Shown: positions 35,302 through 44,126 of the stretch, in pieces
How the letters are laid out: each line of letters starts with the position of its first letter
Numbering within the stretch: position 1 is the stretch's first letter
Assembly (NCBI GenBank): GCA_047974745.1
Contig: JBKECO010000020.1
Location: 37,055 to 101,054, forward strand
Direction: 5' to 3'
Source of the DNA: JBKECO01 sp047974745
GTDB lineage: Bacteria > Bacillota > Clostridia > Lachnospirales > Lachnospiraceae
DNA length: 64,000 bases
Program-made: the position numbers and the translations under genes
The notes under the pieces: model-generated
The model's database searches: none
The model's input: only the letters and a program-made list of their open reading frames with translations
Told to the model about the DNA's origin: nothing

Positions 35302-35340
35302 TAAAAGCAAGCCCAATGTTGTCAAAACCATTGGACTTGC
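35302..35340 (-). terminator. Terminator of the sugar-importer operon
   Basis: On the minus strand GCAAGTCCAATG pairs with CATTGGGCTTGC (one G-T pair) around a 10-base loop, followed by TTTTATT. It closes the operon that ends with the ATPase gene. Confidence 0.75.
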
Positions 35341-35353
35341 CAGTTTCTAGACT

Positions 35354-36856
35354 CTAAGCCATCAATCTTCCGATTTCATCAGAAACTTCTTCATAACTAA
35401 AGGCACGATCATTTAGTCCTGCTATTTCACCCTTGATCTTCTGATCCTCAAATACAAGAATCCTGCGGGCAAGGTGAATCAGCTCCGGCATGTCAGATGA
35501 AATCAGTATGATCGATTTTCCTTCTTCTTTTGCCAGTTTCCAGATCAATTCGTGTATATACTGCTTGGCACCCACATCAACACCGACTGTAGGTTCATCA
35601 ATAATCAGTATCTCACAGTCTGCTGCAAGCCACTTTCCAATACTTACTTTCTGTTGATTTCCTCCGGAAAGGGAACCGACCATTGTTTTTTCTGATGGAG
35701 CCTTGACTTTCATCTTGTCCATCATGCTGAGAACGATTTCATGCTCTCTTTTTGTTGATATTTTCCTGAGTGGACCTGTGATCTGATCCCACACAGTAAT
35801 GCTGATGTTGCTGGCAATATCGCCGGATAATATCAGTCCTTCTTCTTTTCGATTCTCCGATACATATCCCATTTTATATTTTTCCATGCATGTCTGCAGG
35901 GAAACGATTTTTGCTTTTTTGCCATTGATGCGGATCTCTCCACTATCTAGATGATCGACACCGATCAATACTCGTGCAAGCTCCGTACGACCGGAACCTA
36001 CGAGCCCGTAAAATCCCAGTATCTCACACTTATTAAGATGGAAGGAGATGTTTTCAAATGTTCCAAAAGAGGTCGCATTGACTGCTTCAAGTACTTTGTT
36101 GTCTTCGATCGGCAGTGTTCCCATATGCTCTAGAGATTCTTCTCTTCCGATCATCATCTTGACGATATCATGACGCTTCACTTCGTCACAGCGTTTGCAG
36201 CCAACAAACTTACCATCTCGTAGAACAGATACCACATCGCAAAGTTCCATGACTTCTTCGATCTTATGGGAAACAAAAATGATCGATACCTTCTGTTCCT
36301 TCAGCTTTTTTACTATCTTGATCAGATTCTGGCTTTCATGGGGCGTCAATGAAGAGGTCGGTTCATCTAACAGTATATATTTCGCCTTTGAGGAAAGAGC
36401 TTTCGCGATCTGGATCAGCTGTTTTTGTGCAGCCGTCATTTTTGCGATCTTCGCCGTTGGCTCTATATCAAGCCCAACGATGGTCAGATATTCCTGCGCA
36501 ACGATCTTTATTTTTTCCCAATCCAGCAATGGACCTTTTTTATATTGGTCGATTCGGTCCAGAACAATATTTTCAGCTACTGTTGCATCTGGTATGATCT
36601 GAATTTCCTGACCGACCATGTTGATATCATGGTCTACTGCGTCACGGAAATTTCTCATTGTAATTACTTTTCCATCCAGAAAAATTTCACCCTGCTCAGG
36701 CCGATATATGCCTGTAATAATTTTCATCAATGTTGATTTTCCTGCTCCGTTCTCGCCCATCAATGCATGGATCTCCCCTTCTCGAAAAGAGATGCTTACA
36801 TTATCCAGTGCGATGACACCAGGGAATATTTTGCTGATATTACGTAGCTCGAGCAT
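35354..36856 (-). CDS. Sugar ABC transporter ATP-binding protein (RbsA/MglA type)
   Basis: The 500-residue protein holds two ABC ATPase domains. The first has Walker A GENGAGKST and LDEPTSSL; the second has the degenerate P-loop GLVGSGRTEL, signature LSGGNQQKVSIGKWL and IDEPTVGVDVG, as is usual for RbsA/MglA. It powers import of a monosaccharide or similar small ligand through the permease at 38024. It is the last gene of the operon and is followed by a terminator. Start has AGGAG upstream. Confidence 0.95.
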   Translation of the reverse strand: MLELRNISKIFPGVIALDNVSISFREGEIHALMGENGAGKSTLMKIITGIYRPEQGEIFLDGKVITMRNFRDAVDHDINMVGQEIQIIPDATVAENIVLDRIDQYKKGPLLDWEKIKIVAQEYLTIVGLDIEPTAKIAKMTAAQKQLIQIAKALSSKAKYILLDEPTSSLTPHESQNLIKIVKKLKEQKVSIIFVSHKIEEVMELCDVVSVLRDGKFVGCKRCDEVKRHDIVKMMIGREESLEHMGTLPIEDNKVLEAVNATSFGTFENISFHLNKCEILGFYGLVGSGRTELARVLIGVDHLDSGEIRINGKKAKIVSLQTCMEKYKMGYVSENRKEEGLILSGDIASNISITVWDQITGPLRKISTKREHEIVLSMMDKMKVKAPSEKTMVGSLSGGNQQKVSIGKWLAADCEILIIDEPTVGVDVGAKQYIHELIWKLAKEEGKSIILISSDMPELIHLARRILVFEDQKIKGEIAGLNDRAFSYEEVSDEIGRLMA

Positions 36857-36872
36857 AGTTTCTCCTATATTT

Positions 36873-37982
36873 TTATTTTTCCATGTAAACAGTCAGGAGA
36901 CTGTCAACAATTTCTGTTGTTCTGGCATCCAGGTCATTCTGATAGGTATCAATATTTTCATTTGTAACAAGTACAGCACCGGAGTCGATAAAGTATTCTC
37001 CCTCTTTTGCCTGATAGCCTTCTGCCATGTATTTAAGAAGCATACAGGAAATGTATCCATGTCCAAGTGGATTCTGTGCTATTGTTCCATCAATGGTTCC
37101 ATCTTTGATCGCATTCATAACACCTTCATCTGTGTCGATTCCGATGGCATAGATATGGTCATCTGCTCCCTGCTTTTCATAATAGTCACTAAGAGTCTGG
37201 GACATACCTACACTTGTAATCAGTCCAGTACATACGATTCCATCGATATTTCCAACATTTGCAGATAAAGCACTTTCGATTTTACTTACTGCTTCTTCCT
37301 GCGATTTGATACCTGCGATTTCCTGAATGATCGTAACGTCAGGATATTTGGCTACACATTCTTCTACACCTTCTTTTCTCAAAGCTGTATTTGGATCTTC
37401 AAGGACTTCTAATACATTCAGAATATTTCCTTTTTCTCCCATCATTTTGATGACCGCTTCAGTTGCATCATAGGCAGCCTGCTTTACATCTGTTGCTACT
37501 GCAAAATCAGCCTTTGAAGGTGCTGCGGTATCTGTTCCAAAATTGACGATATTAACGCCCATTGCGGATGATATTTCATCATAAAGTCCATTTGCGCCGG
37601 AGGCATCACATGGATAGATTGAGATCGCATTGATTCCCTGTGCTACTAAAGCCTCTACCTTTTCGTTCTCACTTGCCTGTGTCCAGTCTGGTCCGATCTG
37701 GATCGTCACTTCAACGCCTTGTTCTTCGGCAAACTTCTCAACACCCTTTTGCACTTCTTCAAAATAAGGATGCGGTGCCGGAGCATACCATGCAAGCTTT
37801 AGATCACTTGTGACTGCCGCTTCTGATGCTTCCTCGGTTGCTGCTTCCGATGTTTCTGCCGATGCGCTTTCACTTGTTTCTGCAACTGAACTGCTTTCGC
37901 TGGATGCACTTCCTGTACCTCCACATGCTGCCAGAGAGATTACCATAGAAATTCCCAATAATGCTGCAATTGCTTTCTTCAT
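36873..37982 (-). CDS. Sugar-binding lipoprotein (periplasmic-binding-protein type I, RbsB-like)
   Basis: The 369-residue protein has a lipoprotein signal with lipobox LAACGG, a Ser/Glu/Ala-rich linker (about 22-55) and a type I periplasmic binding fold (LKLAWYAPAPHPYFEEVQKGVEKFAEEQG). The ATG at 37982 has GGAGG six bases upstream; the in-frame ATG at 38000 lies before that site. It delivers ligand to the RbsC-like permease upstream. The ligand is unknown; sugars, inositols and autoinducer-like molecules are all bound by this fold. Confidence 0.93.
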   Translation of the reverse strand: MKKAIAALLGISMVISLAACGGTGSASSESSSVAETSESASAETSEAATEEASEAAVTSDLKLAWYAPAPHPYFEEVQKGVEKFAEEQGVEVTIQIGPDWTQASENEKVEALVAQGINAISIYPCDASGANGLYDEISSAMGVNIVNFGTDTAAPSKADFAVATDVKQAAYDATEAVIKMMGEKGNILNVLEVLEDPNTALRKEGVEECVAKYPDVTIIQEIAGIKSQEEAVSKIESALSANVGNIDGIVCTGLITSVGMSQTLSDYYEKQGADDHIYAIGIDTDEGVMNAIKDGTIDGTIAQNPLGHGYISCMLLKYMAEGYQAKEGEYFIDSGAVLVTNENIDTYQNDLDARTTEIVDSLLTVYMEK

Positions 37983-38023
37983 ACGTTTCCTCCAATACAT
38001 GAAATTGTGATAGTTACCTTCCC

Positions 38024-39010
38024 CTAAGAACGTTTCTTTTTCATACTATTCTTTAATTTGCGCGTTTCTAATATTGACTTAATGCTGTCGAGAGAAACCG
38101 CAAAGAGTAGAATGATTCCAAGATATACCTGCTCGAAATATACATTTGCGTGCAGCATGACCAGCCCATTCTTGACCATAACAATCAAAAATCCTGCAAA
38201 AAGTATGCCGACGGGATTAAATACACCACCCTTTAAAGCCGTTCCGCCAATGACAGCTACTGCAAAAGAGATGACCATCCAGTCCACTCCTGTAGATGGC
38301 TGTGCGGATCCTGTTCTAGATATCCATAAAATCCCGGCAAATGCTGCAAAGAATCCAGATGCCATGTTAGCAAGAATAATCATTTTGTCTGTGTTGATTC
38401 CAGACATTTTTGCTGCCTCCAGATTGCCGCCCGTAGCTAGGACCCGCCTTCCTGTTACTGTGAATTTAAAGAAATATCCCAGAAGCAGCAAAGCTACGAT
38501 GGCAAGCCAGACGAGATATGGAAGTACCAGTCCTTCTCTTCCAATAAATGTAAAGTTCTCTGGAATCACGTTGTAAGGATTACCCATTGATACTCCATTG
38601 ATCAATCCTGTAAAGATAAAAGATGTGGCCAGCGTAACAACAAATGCATTCAGCTTTAATGTAGTAATGATGATTCCATTCATCAACCCTGCCAGCAGTC
38701 CAACTGCAAGTCCAACAAGAATTGCTGGGATGGAAGAGAACCCGAGCACTTCCATGGAATACCCTGTTGCAACGACTGTCATTCCGCCGATGAATCCCAG
38801 TGAAAGATTCATTCCTCCCACTATGATCACCATTGCCTGTCCAATTGCTATAAAAATATAGATCGCAGCCGTTCGACCGAGATTGAACATATTATATGCA
38901 GTCAAAAAACTATCGGAAAATACTGAAAAAGCAGTGAACAGAATCAGCACCGCAATGATTACTGTTACTTCTCCCCGTCCAAGAATTTGTTTCAATCTTT
39001 TCTCGTTCAC
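38024..39010 (-). CDS. Sugar ABC transporter permease (RbsC type)
   Basis: The 328-residue membrane protein has about eight to ten hydrophobic segments and RbsC-family pieces such as AMVIIVGGMNLSLGFIGG, FVVTLATSFI and GGTALKGGVFNPVGILFAG. It starts with GTG at 39010, preceded by GGGAGG. It lies three bases after the uroporphyrinogen-decarboxylase-like gene, so the two are translationally close and one operon. It forms the membrane channel for the binding protein and ATPase that follow. Confidence 0.94.
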   Translation of the reverse strand: MNEKRLKQILGRGEVTVIIAVLILFTAFSVFSDSFLTAYNMFNLGRTAAIYIFIAIGQAMVIIVGGMNLSLGFIGGMTVVATGYSMEVLGFSSIPAILVGLAVGLLAGLMNGIIITTLKLNAFVVTLATSFIFTGLINGVSMGNPYNVIPENFTFIGREGLVLPYLVWLAIVALLLLGYFFKFTVTGRRVLATGGNLEAAKMSGINTDKMIILANMASGFFAAFAGILWISRTGSAQPSTGVDWMVISFAVAVIGGTALKGGVFNPVGILFAGFLIVMVKNGLVMLHANVYFEQVYLGIILLFAVSLDSIKSILETRKLKNSMKKKRS

Positions 39011-39013
39011 CTG

Positions 39014-40297
39014 TTACCTCCCGCTTGTCAGTATGAGTTCTTCCAAATTCTGCTTACGACCTCTAGCATCATTTAGAGCCTGATACATCGCTACGATGTT
39101 CTCTGCCGGTACATCTGGCATTATATTATGCTCCGTATTGAACACGAATCCGCCTCCAGTGGAAAAAATATCGATCATTCTTCTGCTGTAGTCATACACC
39201 TCCTCTGGTGTCGACCTGTTCAATATGCTTCTTGTGTTGCAGCCGCCTCCCCAGAAGGTGATATGTTGCCCAAATTCCTTCTTCAGAGTTGCAGGATCCA
39301 TCTGGTATGCTGTTGTCTGTACAGGGTTTAAAACATCATATCCGGCGTCGATCAGATCCCCGATGATTGGATATATGGAACCGCAGGAGTGTAAAAATGT
39401 TTTCATATTACTATGTTTATGTACATACTCGTTCAGCTGTGAATGGTATGGCTTGAATAACTTCTGGTACTTTTCTCTCGACATGAACATACCGGTATCC
39501 ATTCCCAGGTCATCTCCAAAACGCAGGATATCCACGACGTCACCAACAGATTCGCACACCTTCTCCAAAGTGCTTAAATGACGAACCATCAGCTCATTGA
39601 CCAGACGTTCCACATTCTCCTCATCTGCATAGAGATCCATCAGGAAATTATCCATTCTTCTTAAAAAAGTACCCCATTCGAACAAATTACATCCACAGGT
39701 AATCATCAGGGCTTTGTCAGTGGAAGCCCGAAGATCCAGCGTTCGTTTTCTCAGATCCTTGTAAAAATCCTTCTCCATTGCATGATCCCATGGGCTATGG
39801 GCCAGTGCGCTCCACAAGACCTTAGACATCTGGTAATCCAGATCGGAATAATCATCCGGATAATCGTCCTGATATGGAAAATAGGTCTGGTCAAAAAATG
39901 TTGCTCCTACCGGCATTCTGGCGATTTGGATGCCATCCTTGTCAACCACGATCTTGTCTCCATTCTCCTTCTCCTGAGGTCTGAACCAGATCGGATATTG
40001 TCCCGTAGAACCATTGGCCAGCTCAATATCATGCCAGTCCTCATCTCTGTCGTTAAATGCTCTTCCGATATCCAGTACGTCTGCTCCGAAACAATCCAAG
40101 ATCTCCATCTCAGGTGTCACGACTTGTTGAACAACATCATATATTCTCGTATGACCTTCTGTCATTTTCAGATGTTCTTTCAAATTGTTGTAAGCGATTG
40201 CGGAAATTCCCGAACTCGGTGTCGCCCCAAGATCCATTGGCACATAATCCGGTTCCTTGTGAGCGATTGCTGCCATTACTCTTTCTCTTGATGTCAT
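39014..40297 (-). CDS. Uroporphyrinogen decarboxylase-family protein (MtaA-like methyltransferase relative)
   Basis: The 427-residue protein begins MTSRERVMAAIAHKEPDYVPMDLG, as URO-D superfamily members in anaerobes do, and shows FLHSCGS and a later GGGCNT, the His/Cys set that binds zinc in the methyltransferase branch (MtaA, CmuA). True HemE lacks these and has a different N terminus, so a methyl-transfer or related lyase role is more likely than haem synthesis. The ATG at 40297 has AGGGGG upstream; an in-frame start at 40348 is rejected. It is the first gene of the sugar-importer operon, so its substrate may be what the importer brings in. Confidence 0.85.
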   Translation of the reverse strand: MTSRERVMAAIAHKEPDYVPMDLGATPSSGISAIAYNNLKEHLKMTEGHTRIYDVVQQVVTPEMEILDCFGADVLDIGRAFNDRDEDWHDIELANGSTGQYPIWFRPQEKENGDKIVVDKDGIQIARMPVGATFFDQTYFPYQDDYPDDYSDLDYQMSKVLWSALAHSPWDHAMEKDFYKDLRKRTLDLRASTDKALMITCGCNLFEWGTFLRRMDNFLMDLYADEENVERLVNELMVRHLSTLEKVCESVGDVVDILRFGDDLGMDTGMFMSREKYQKLFKPYHSQLNEYVHKHSNMKTFLHSCGSIYPIIGDLIDAGYDVLNPVQTTAYQMDPATLKKEFGQHITFWGGGCNTRSILNRSTPEEVYDYSRRMIDIFSTGGGFVFNTEHNIMPDVPAENIVAMYQALNDARGRKQNLEELILTSGR

Positions 40298-40324
40298 TTG
40301 TATCCCCCTTCCTTTCATAAATCC

Positions 40325-40353
40325 ATTATATTTTCTTGAGAAATACAATTCAA
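40325..40353 (-). promoter_or_regulatory. Promoter of the URO-D/sugar-importer operon
   Basis: On the minus strand TTGAAT (40348-40353) and TATAAT (40325-40330) are exactly 17 bases apart. It is back-to-back with the LacI gene promoter. Confidence 0.7.
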
Positions 40354-40373
40354 TGGGTTTTCTCTAATTTAAT

Positions 40374-40387
40374 TCTAAACGTTTAGA
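40374..40387. promoter_or_regulatory. LacI-type operator palindrome
   Basis: TCTAAACGTTTAGA is a perfect 14-bp palindrome with the central CG typical of LacI-family operators. It lies between the two divergent promoters, just upstream of the -35 box of the LacI gene and about 20 bases upstream of the -35 of the importer operon. The regulator at 40455 is the obvious candidate to bind it. Confidence 0.7.
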
Positions 40388-40393
40388 TTCTAT

Positions 40394-40422
40394 TTGATAA
40401 TTCTATTTTTTTGTATTATAAT
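40394..40422 (+). promoter_or_regulatory. Promoter of the LacI-type regulator gene
   Basis: TTGATA (40394-40399) and TATAAT (40417-40422) are exactly 17 bases apart, about 33 bases before the start codon. Confidence 0.7.
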
Positions 40423-40454
40423 GTACGAAAGTCATATATTCAGAAGGAGAGCAT

Positions 40455-42749
40455 ATGGTCACATTAAAGGATGTTGCAAGAGATGCAGGTGTCTCGATCG
40501 CGACTGTTTCCTGCTGTATCAACGGAACAAAACCGGTCAAGCCTGAGACGAAGGCAAAGATCATGGATTCGATCGAAAAGCTAAAATATGTACCGAACAG
40601 TTCCGCCCGAAATCTAAAGCAGCCACGGGGCAACCTGATCGGTGTTCTGCTGACAGATATTGAAGATCATTATCATGCAGAGATCTTTAAGGGTATTTTT
40701 GCCACACTAGCGCAGTCACATTATATTGTGAATGTAGCCTTTTCCGATAATTCTCCAGACCTTGAGATGCTGCGTATTAATGATTTTGTCAGCCAGAATG
40801 TATCTGGTCTGATTTTAATCAGCTGTCAGCCGCAAAATGACACCTTTTTTCGCTCACACCTGCAGAACCTTCAGATTCCCACTGTATTCATCGAACGATT
40901 CCCACGGCAGCTCTTTGTGAACCGTGTGGGATTTGACAATTACGAGACGGCAAAGTCCATCACGATGCAGCTCCTGAAGGCGAATTTTGACAACATTGCT
41001 ATGTTTTGCGGAAGCAGATTCTATACCTCTGAGCAGGAAAGTGTGAAAGGGTATCGGGATGCGCTTGCCTCATATCAGATGAAGTATGATGAATCCCTGG
41101 TGTGTTCTACGAATATGTCGAAGGAGGATGCTTTTTATTATGCACTGGTCATGTTAGATCTCAATCAGGTGCAGGCGATCATCTCTACATCTGAGACTAT
41201 GACACAGGGTATTGCGGCTGCCATGCAGGTGCTCGGTCTGCGGATTCCAGAAGATATCAGTCTGATTTCTTATGGTATTGAAAGCTGGGACACCACGACA
41301 CAGATCCCCGGAGTTCAATATACTTCACGGACTGCCTATACCTTGGGACAGTGTGCCTCGGAACTTCTCATTGAGCACATTGATTCTGTTCCATTTTTTG
41401 AAGAAAAAATACATATATTTGGAAATCACCTAACCAGTAATTCTCTGAAGCTGACAACTCCTGTAACCTCTTCGCGTTCTATAAAAACAGAGGGCCTACA
41501 GACTCTGCGTGTGCTGATGGTCGATCTGGCGACCGCTCATTCCATTGCCACTTTGTCCCAGAACTTTACACTTAAAACCAACATCAACATTGAATTTGAG
41601 TTCTCCTCTCAGGATCAGGTGTTAAAAAATATTCTCCATGACGTGAATAGCAATGCCAATACCTATGACATCTATATGTACGATGTTCCCTGGCTTTCTT
41701 TTATGGTTCAAAACTCACTTGTCAGCGATATTACGGAATTTCTGACGCAGGAGGATTTTCCACTTCGGACGATCGTAAAGGAGAACCTGGAGAACTGTCA
41801 GTATGACTCCAAGTATTTTGGAATCCCGATTATCGGTGGATCCCAGATACTTTTTTACCGCAAAGATCTGTTCGAGGACAGAATGATACAAAAGGAATTC
41901 AGCAGACTGTACCAGCTCCCCCTCAGACCGCCTCGCACCTGGTCTGAATTCAATGGAATATCAAGATTCTTCACTCGCTCCTGGAATCCTTCCTCTCCTA
42001 CTCAGTATGGAACTTCTTTTGCGGGAAATATAGACGAGGCACTGGCTCCGGAACTTCTCGTGCGATTGTGGTCCTTCGGCGGCAGTCTCTGGGATTCCTA
42101 CAACCGGGCAATGCTGAATACTCCCGAGAACAAGAAAGCGTTTACTTGTATTATGGAGACACTTGACTATATTCCACTTTCTCCATTTGAAACCTCAATT
42201 GATCAGACCGTATCAGAATTTTCCACTGGGCAGACAGCCATGCTTATTACCTATACGGAATATGCAAGCAGAATACGTAAAAGTATGCACAATCACGTAA
42301 TTGGCAGAATTGGGTATGAGCGTCTCCCGGGCAGGACTCCTGTCAGTATAGGCTGGAACCTGGGTCTGAACCCGTATACCACCAAAACGGAGTCTGTGCA
42401 TCGCTATTTTCGGTGGCTCTGTAATAATGAGATCAGCTATTATCTGACGATACTGGACGGACAATCCCCTATCAAAGCACCCTATAAAAATCATGAGCTT
42501 CAAAAACTATATCCCTGGCTTAATGTATCCCAGCAAACGTTCCCCATAGCGGTCAAACGCTCTGTTCCCTATTCAGAGCACTCCTTGATCATACCGCGTA
42601 ACAAGATCGAGGCTATCTTATGCAATGTACTTCGAAGGACTTTGCAAAAAGGTCTGACTCTGGATCAGGCACTGGAAAAAGGTCAGGACGAATTGGTCGA
42701 GCTATTCCGTTATTATGGCTATCCTAAACCTCTGCATTTTATCAAATAA
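40455..42749 (+). CDS. LacI-family regulator fused to an extracellular-solute-binding-protein domain
   Basis: The 764-residue protein is about twice the length of a normal LacI regulator. Residues 1-60 are a LacI helix-turn-helix (VTLKDVARDAGVSIATVSCC), followed by a type I periplasmic-binding-like domain (about 62-335). From about 350 to the end it resembles a family 1 extracellular solute-binding protein (YDIYMYDVPWLSFM, GIPIIGGSQILFYRKDLF, GQTAMLITYTEYASRIR), but there is no signal peptide, so both ligand domains are cytoplasmic. It is divergent from the sugar importer and probably regulates it through the palindrome at 40374. The second domain may bind a different sugar. Start has GAAGGAGAG upstream. 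Confidence 0.88.
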   Translation: MVTLKDVARDAGVSIATVSCCINGTKPVKPETKAKIMDSIEKLKYVPNSSARNLKQPRGNLIGVLLTDIEDHYHAEIFKGIFATLAQSHYIVNVAFSDNSPDLEMLRINDFVSQNVSGLILISCQPQNDTFFRSHLQNLQIPTVFIERFPRQLFVNRVGFDNYETAKSITMQLLKANFDNIAMFCGSRFYTSEQESVKGYRDALASYQMKYDESLVCSTNMSKEDAFYYALVMLDLNQVQAIISTSETMTQGIAAAMQVLGLRIPEDISLISYGIESWDTTTQIPGVQYTSRTAYTLGQCASELLIEHIDSVPFFEEKIHIFGNHLTSNSLKLTTPVTSSRSIKTEGLQTLRVLMVDLATAHSIATLSQNFTLKTNINIEFEFSSQDQVLKNILHDVNSNANTYDIYMYDVPWLSFMVQNSLVSDITEFLTQEDFPLRTIVKENLENCQYDSKYFGIPIIGGSQILFYRKDLFEDRMIQKEFSRLYQLPLRPPRTWSEFNGISRFFTRSWNPSSPTQYGTSFAGNIDEALAPELLVRLWSFGGSLWDSYNRAMLNTPENKKAFTCIMETLDYIPLSPFETSIDQTVSEFSTGQTAMLITYTEYASRIRKSMHNHVIGRIGYERLPGRTPVSIGWNLGLNPYTTKTESVHRYFRWLCNNEISYYLTILDGQSPIKAPYKNHELQKLYPWLNVSQQTFPIAVKRSVPYSEHSLIIPRNKIEAILCNVLRRTLQKGLTLDQALEKGQDELVELFRYYGYPKPLHFIK

Positions 42750-42782
42750 TGGTCAGAGTGGTTAAACACCCTGACCATTATT
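42745..42782. terminator. Bidirectional terminator covering both convergent stop codons
   Basis: AATAATGGTCAG-GTG pairs with CAC-CTGACCATTATT with one mismatch and a six-base loop. Both the LacI gene stop and the sortase gene stop lie in its A+T-rich outer arms. Either strand yields a hairpin ending in ATTATT rather than a pure T run. Confidence 0.7.
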
Positions 42783-43563
42783 ACTTTATCTCTTTTGCAA
42801 CAACGACGAGCCGGCCATCCTTTACCGAATAGTCACAAGTAGAAAGTGTAAGTAGCTTATCCCCATATTCCGCAGTCACACCTGTGTCATAGAGAGATCT
42901 CCTGCTGCATTCTTCTACAAATTCCTCGAATTCGACAGGGTCAGAAGCGTCTGTGAATCCATAGATCGTGGATGCGTTCTCATCTGCTGCAATTACAAAT
43001 ACTGCCATCAGTTCATATACTCTCTTTTTCTTTTGAGTTTCGAATGTAATATATCGGTATTCGCTGCCAAATGCTTCTTTTTTGAACTTGATCAGGCCGG
43101 CAAACATGCTTGCATCCTTCATATTATGTCCATGAATGATAATATTATCGGATGGCTCGGTAACATCGATTCCTGCCTGCACGTAGGGACAGCCGAACTG
43201 TGATACTTCCTTGTAGAAATTATGTGTTAGATAATAATCAGCATCTGTTTTTGACTGTACCACTGGATAGTCGATCAAGGTTCCATCTATCGTGATCCAA
43301 CCCACAAGATCGGAATTTAGTTTAAAAAGTTCTGTCAGGGCTGCCTCTGAATTGGTTCCCTCATCCGGATGATCGATACTGCTATTCGTCAAAAGGTCTG
43401 ATTCAGGCTCCTGTTCTTCGGCTTCCTGTTTTATGTCAGACAGACTACTATAGAGATCCTGTTCTACTCTGGACCGGTCATTGTACTGGTACAAATACAA
43501 TAAACACGCAAATATGGAAACTATACTTAACGCTGCCATCATGTACATTATCTTTCGTTTCAT
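42781..43563 (-). CDS. srtB: Class B sortase
   Basis: The 260-residue protein has an N-terminal membrane anchor (about 5-25), an acidic linker, and the sortase fold with catalytic H146 (IIIHGHN), C243 (TLSTCDYS) and R251 (GRLVVVAK). The pattern around the cysteine and the LFKLNSDLVGWITIDGT start of the catalytic domain are those of class B. Sortases cut a sorting motif and attach proteins to the wall or to pilin. It is the last gene of an operon with an unknown protein, an AgrC-like kinase and a LytTR regulator, and is near a surface protein with a VPKTG signal at 46508. Confidence 0.93.
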   Translation of the reverse strand: MKRKIMYMMAALSIVSIFACLLYLYQYNDRSRVEQDLYSSLSDIKQEAEEQEPESDLLTNSSIDHPDEGTNSEAALTELFKLNSDLVGWITIDGTLIDYPVVQSKTDADYYLTHNFYKEVSQFGCPYVQAGIDVTEPSDNIIIHGHNMKDASMFAGLIKFKKEAFGSEYRYITFETQKKKRVYELMAVFVIAADENASTIYGFTDASDPVEFEEFVEECSRRSLYDTGVTAEYGDKLLTLSTCDYSVKDGRLVVVAKEIK

Positions 43564-43570
43564 TGATACC

Positions 43571-44071
43571 TCAAATCCTCAAACCACCCATTTCACTTTT
43601 TCTTAGAATATGGTGTTCATAAAACTGATAGAATGATTCCACTTCCTTGCACTGTGTGACAGCAATAATCTGAGGGGAGACCAAGCTCCCCGTTTCTTCT
43701 TTTACACAAAGTCTCATCCTTGTTCTCATATTGCTCCTGATGTGAAATATCACCTCATTGGATATCACATTTCTCTTTGCAAAAGTAATATCCTTACCTT
43801 GCACCTTTTGCACACAGGACACACCTCCCTGGCTCATTTTAAGCGGAAATAGGATCATTTCTTTTTCGATGGCATCAAAGCCAAGTATGTAACTGCTGCA
43901 GTTGCAATCCTTTTTTCGAATGATTGCTGATCCTCTGAACCTTGCTTCAACTACATAAGCATATACAATCGTATATCGATCAGATTCTGTAATCGCAACA
44001 TCAAAAATTTCTCTCAATCTTTCATAGTTTTCCCTCAACCGATTCATTTTGCGGTTCTCGCTCGAACTCAT
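43571..44071 (-). CDS. Unknown protein in the sortase/two-component operon
   Basis: I do not recognise this 166-residue protein. It is soluble, begins with a charged helix (MNRLRENYERLREIFDVAITE) and continues with mixed strands (YAYVVEARFRGSAIIRKK, SSYILGFDAIEKEMILFPL) that suggest a compact beta-rich fold. The ATG at 44071 follows GGGGGAG; a TTG at 44116 could add 15 residues. It ends seven bases before the sortase start, so the two are surely coexpressed. A role in the sortase pathway or in signalling is inference from position only. Confidence 0.75.
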   Translation of the reverse strand: MSSSENRKMNRLRENYERLREIFDVAITESDRYTIVYAYVVEARFRGSAIIRKKDCNCSSYILGFDAIEKEMILFPLKMSQGGVSCVQKVQGKDITFAKRNVISNEVIFHIRSNMRTRMRLCVKEETGSLVSPQIIAVTQCKEVESFYQFYEHHILRKSEMGGLRI

Positions 44072-44126
44072 TTCTCCCCCGTTCTTCTTTCCATCTGTCT
44101 CTTCAAATAGCTGCAAAATCTTGACA

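Noticed and set aside
38058..38576. Plus-strand 172-residue open frame
   Set aside because: It lies antisense to the conserved RbsC-like permease and has no recognisable protein features.
39014..40297. HemE for haem synthesis
   Set aside because: The N terminus and HSCG/GGGC residues fit the zinc methyltransferase branch, and no other haem genes are nearby.
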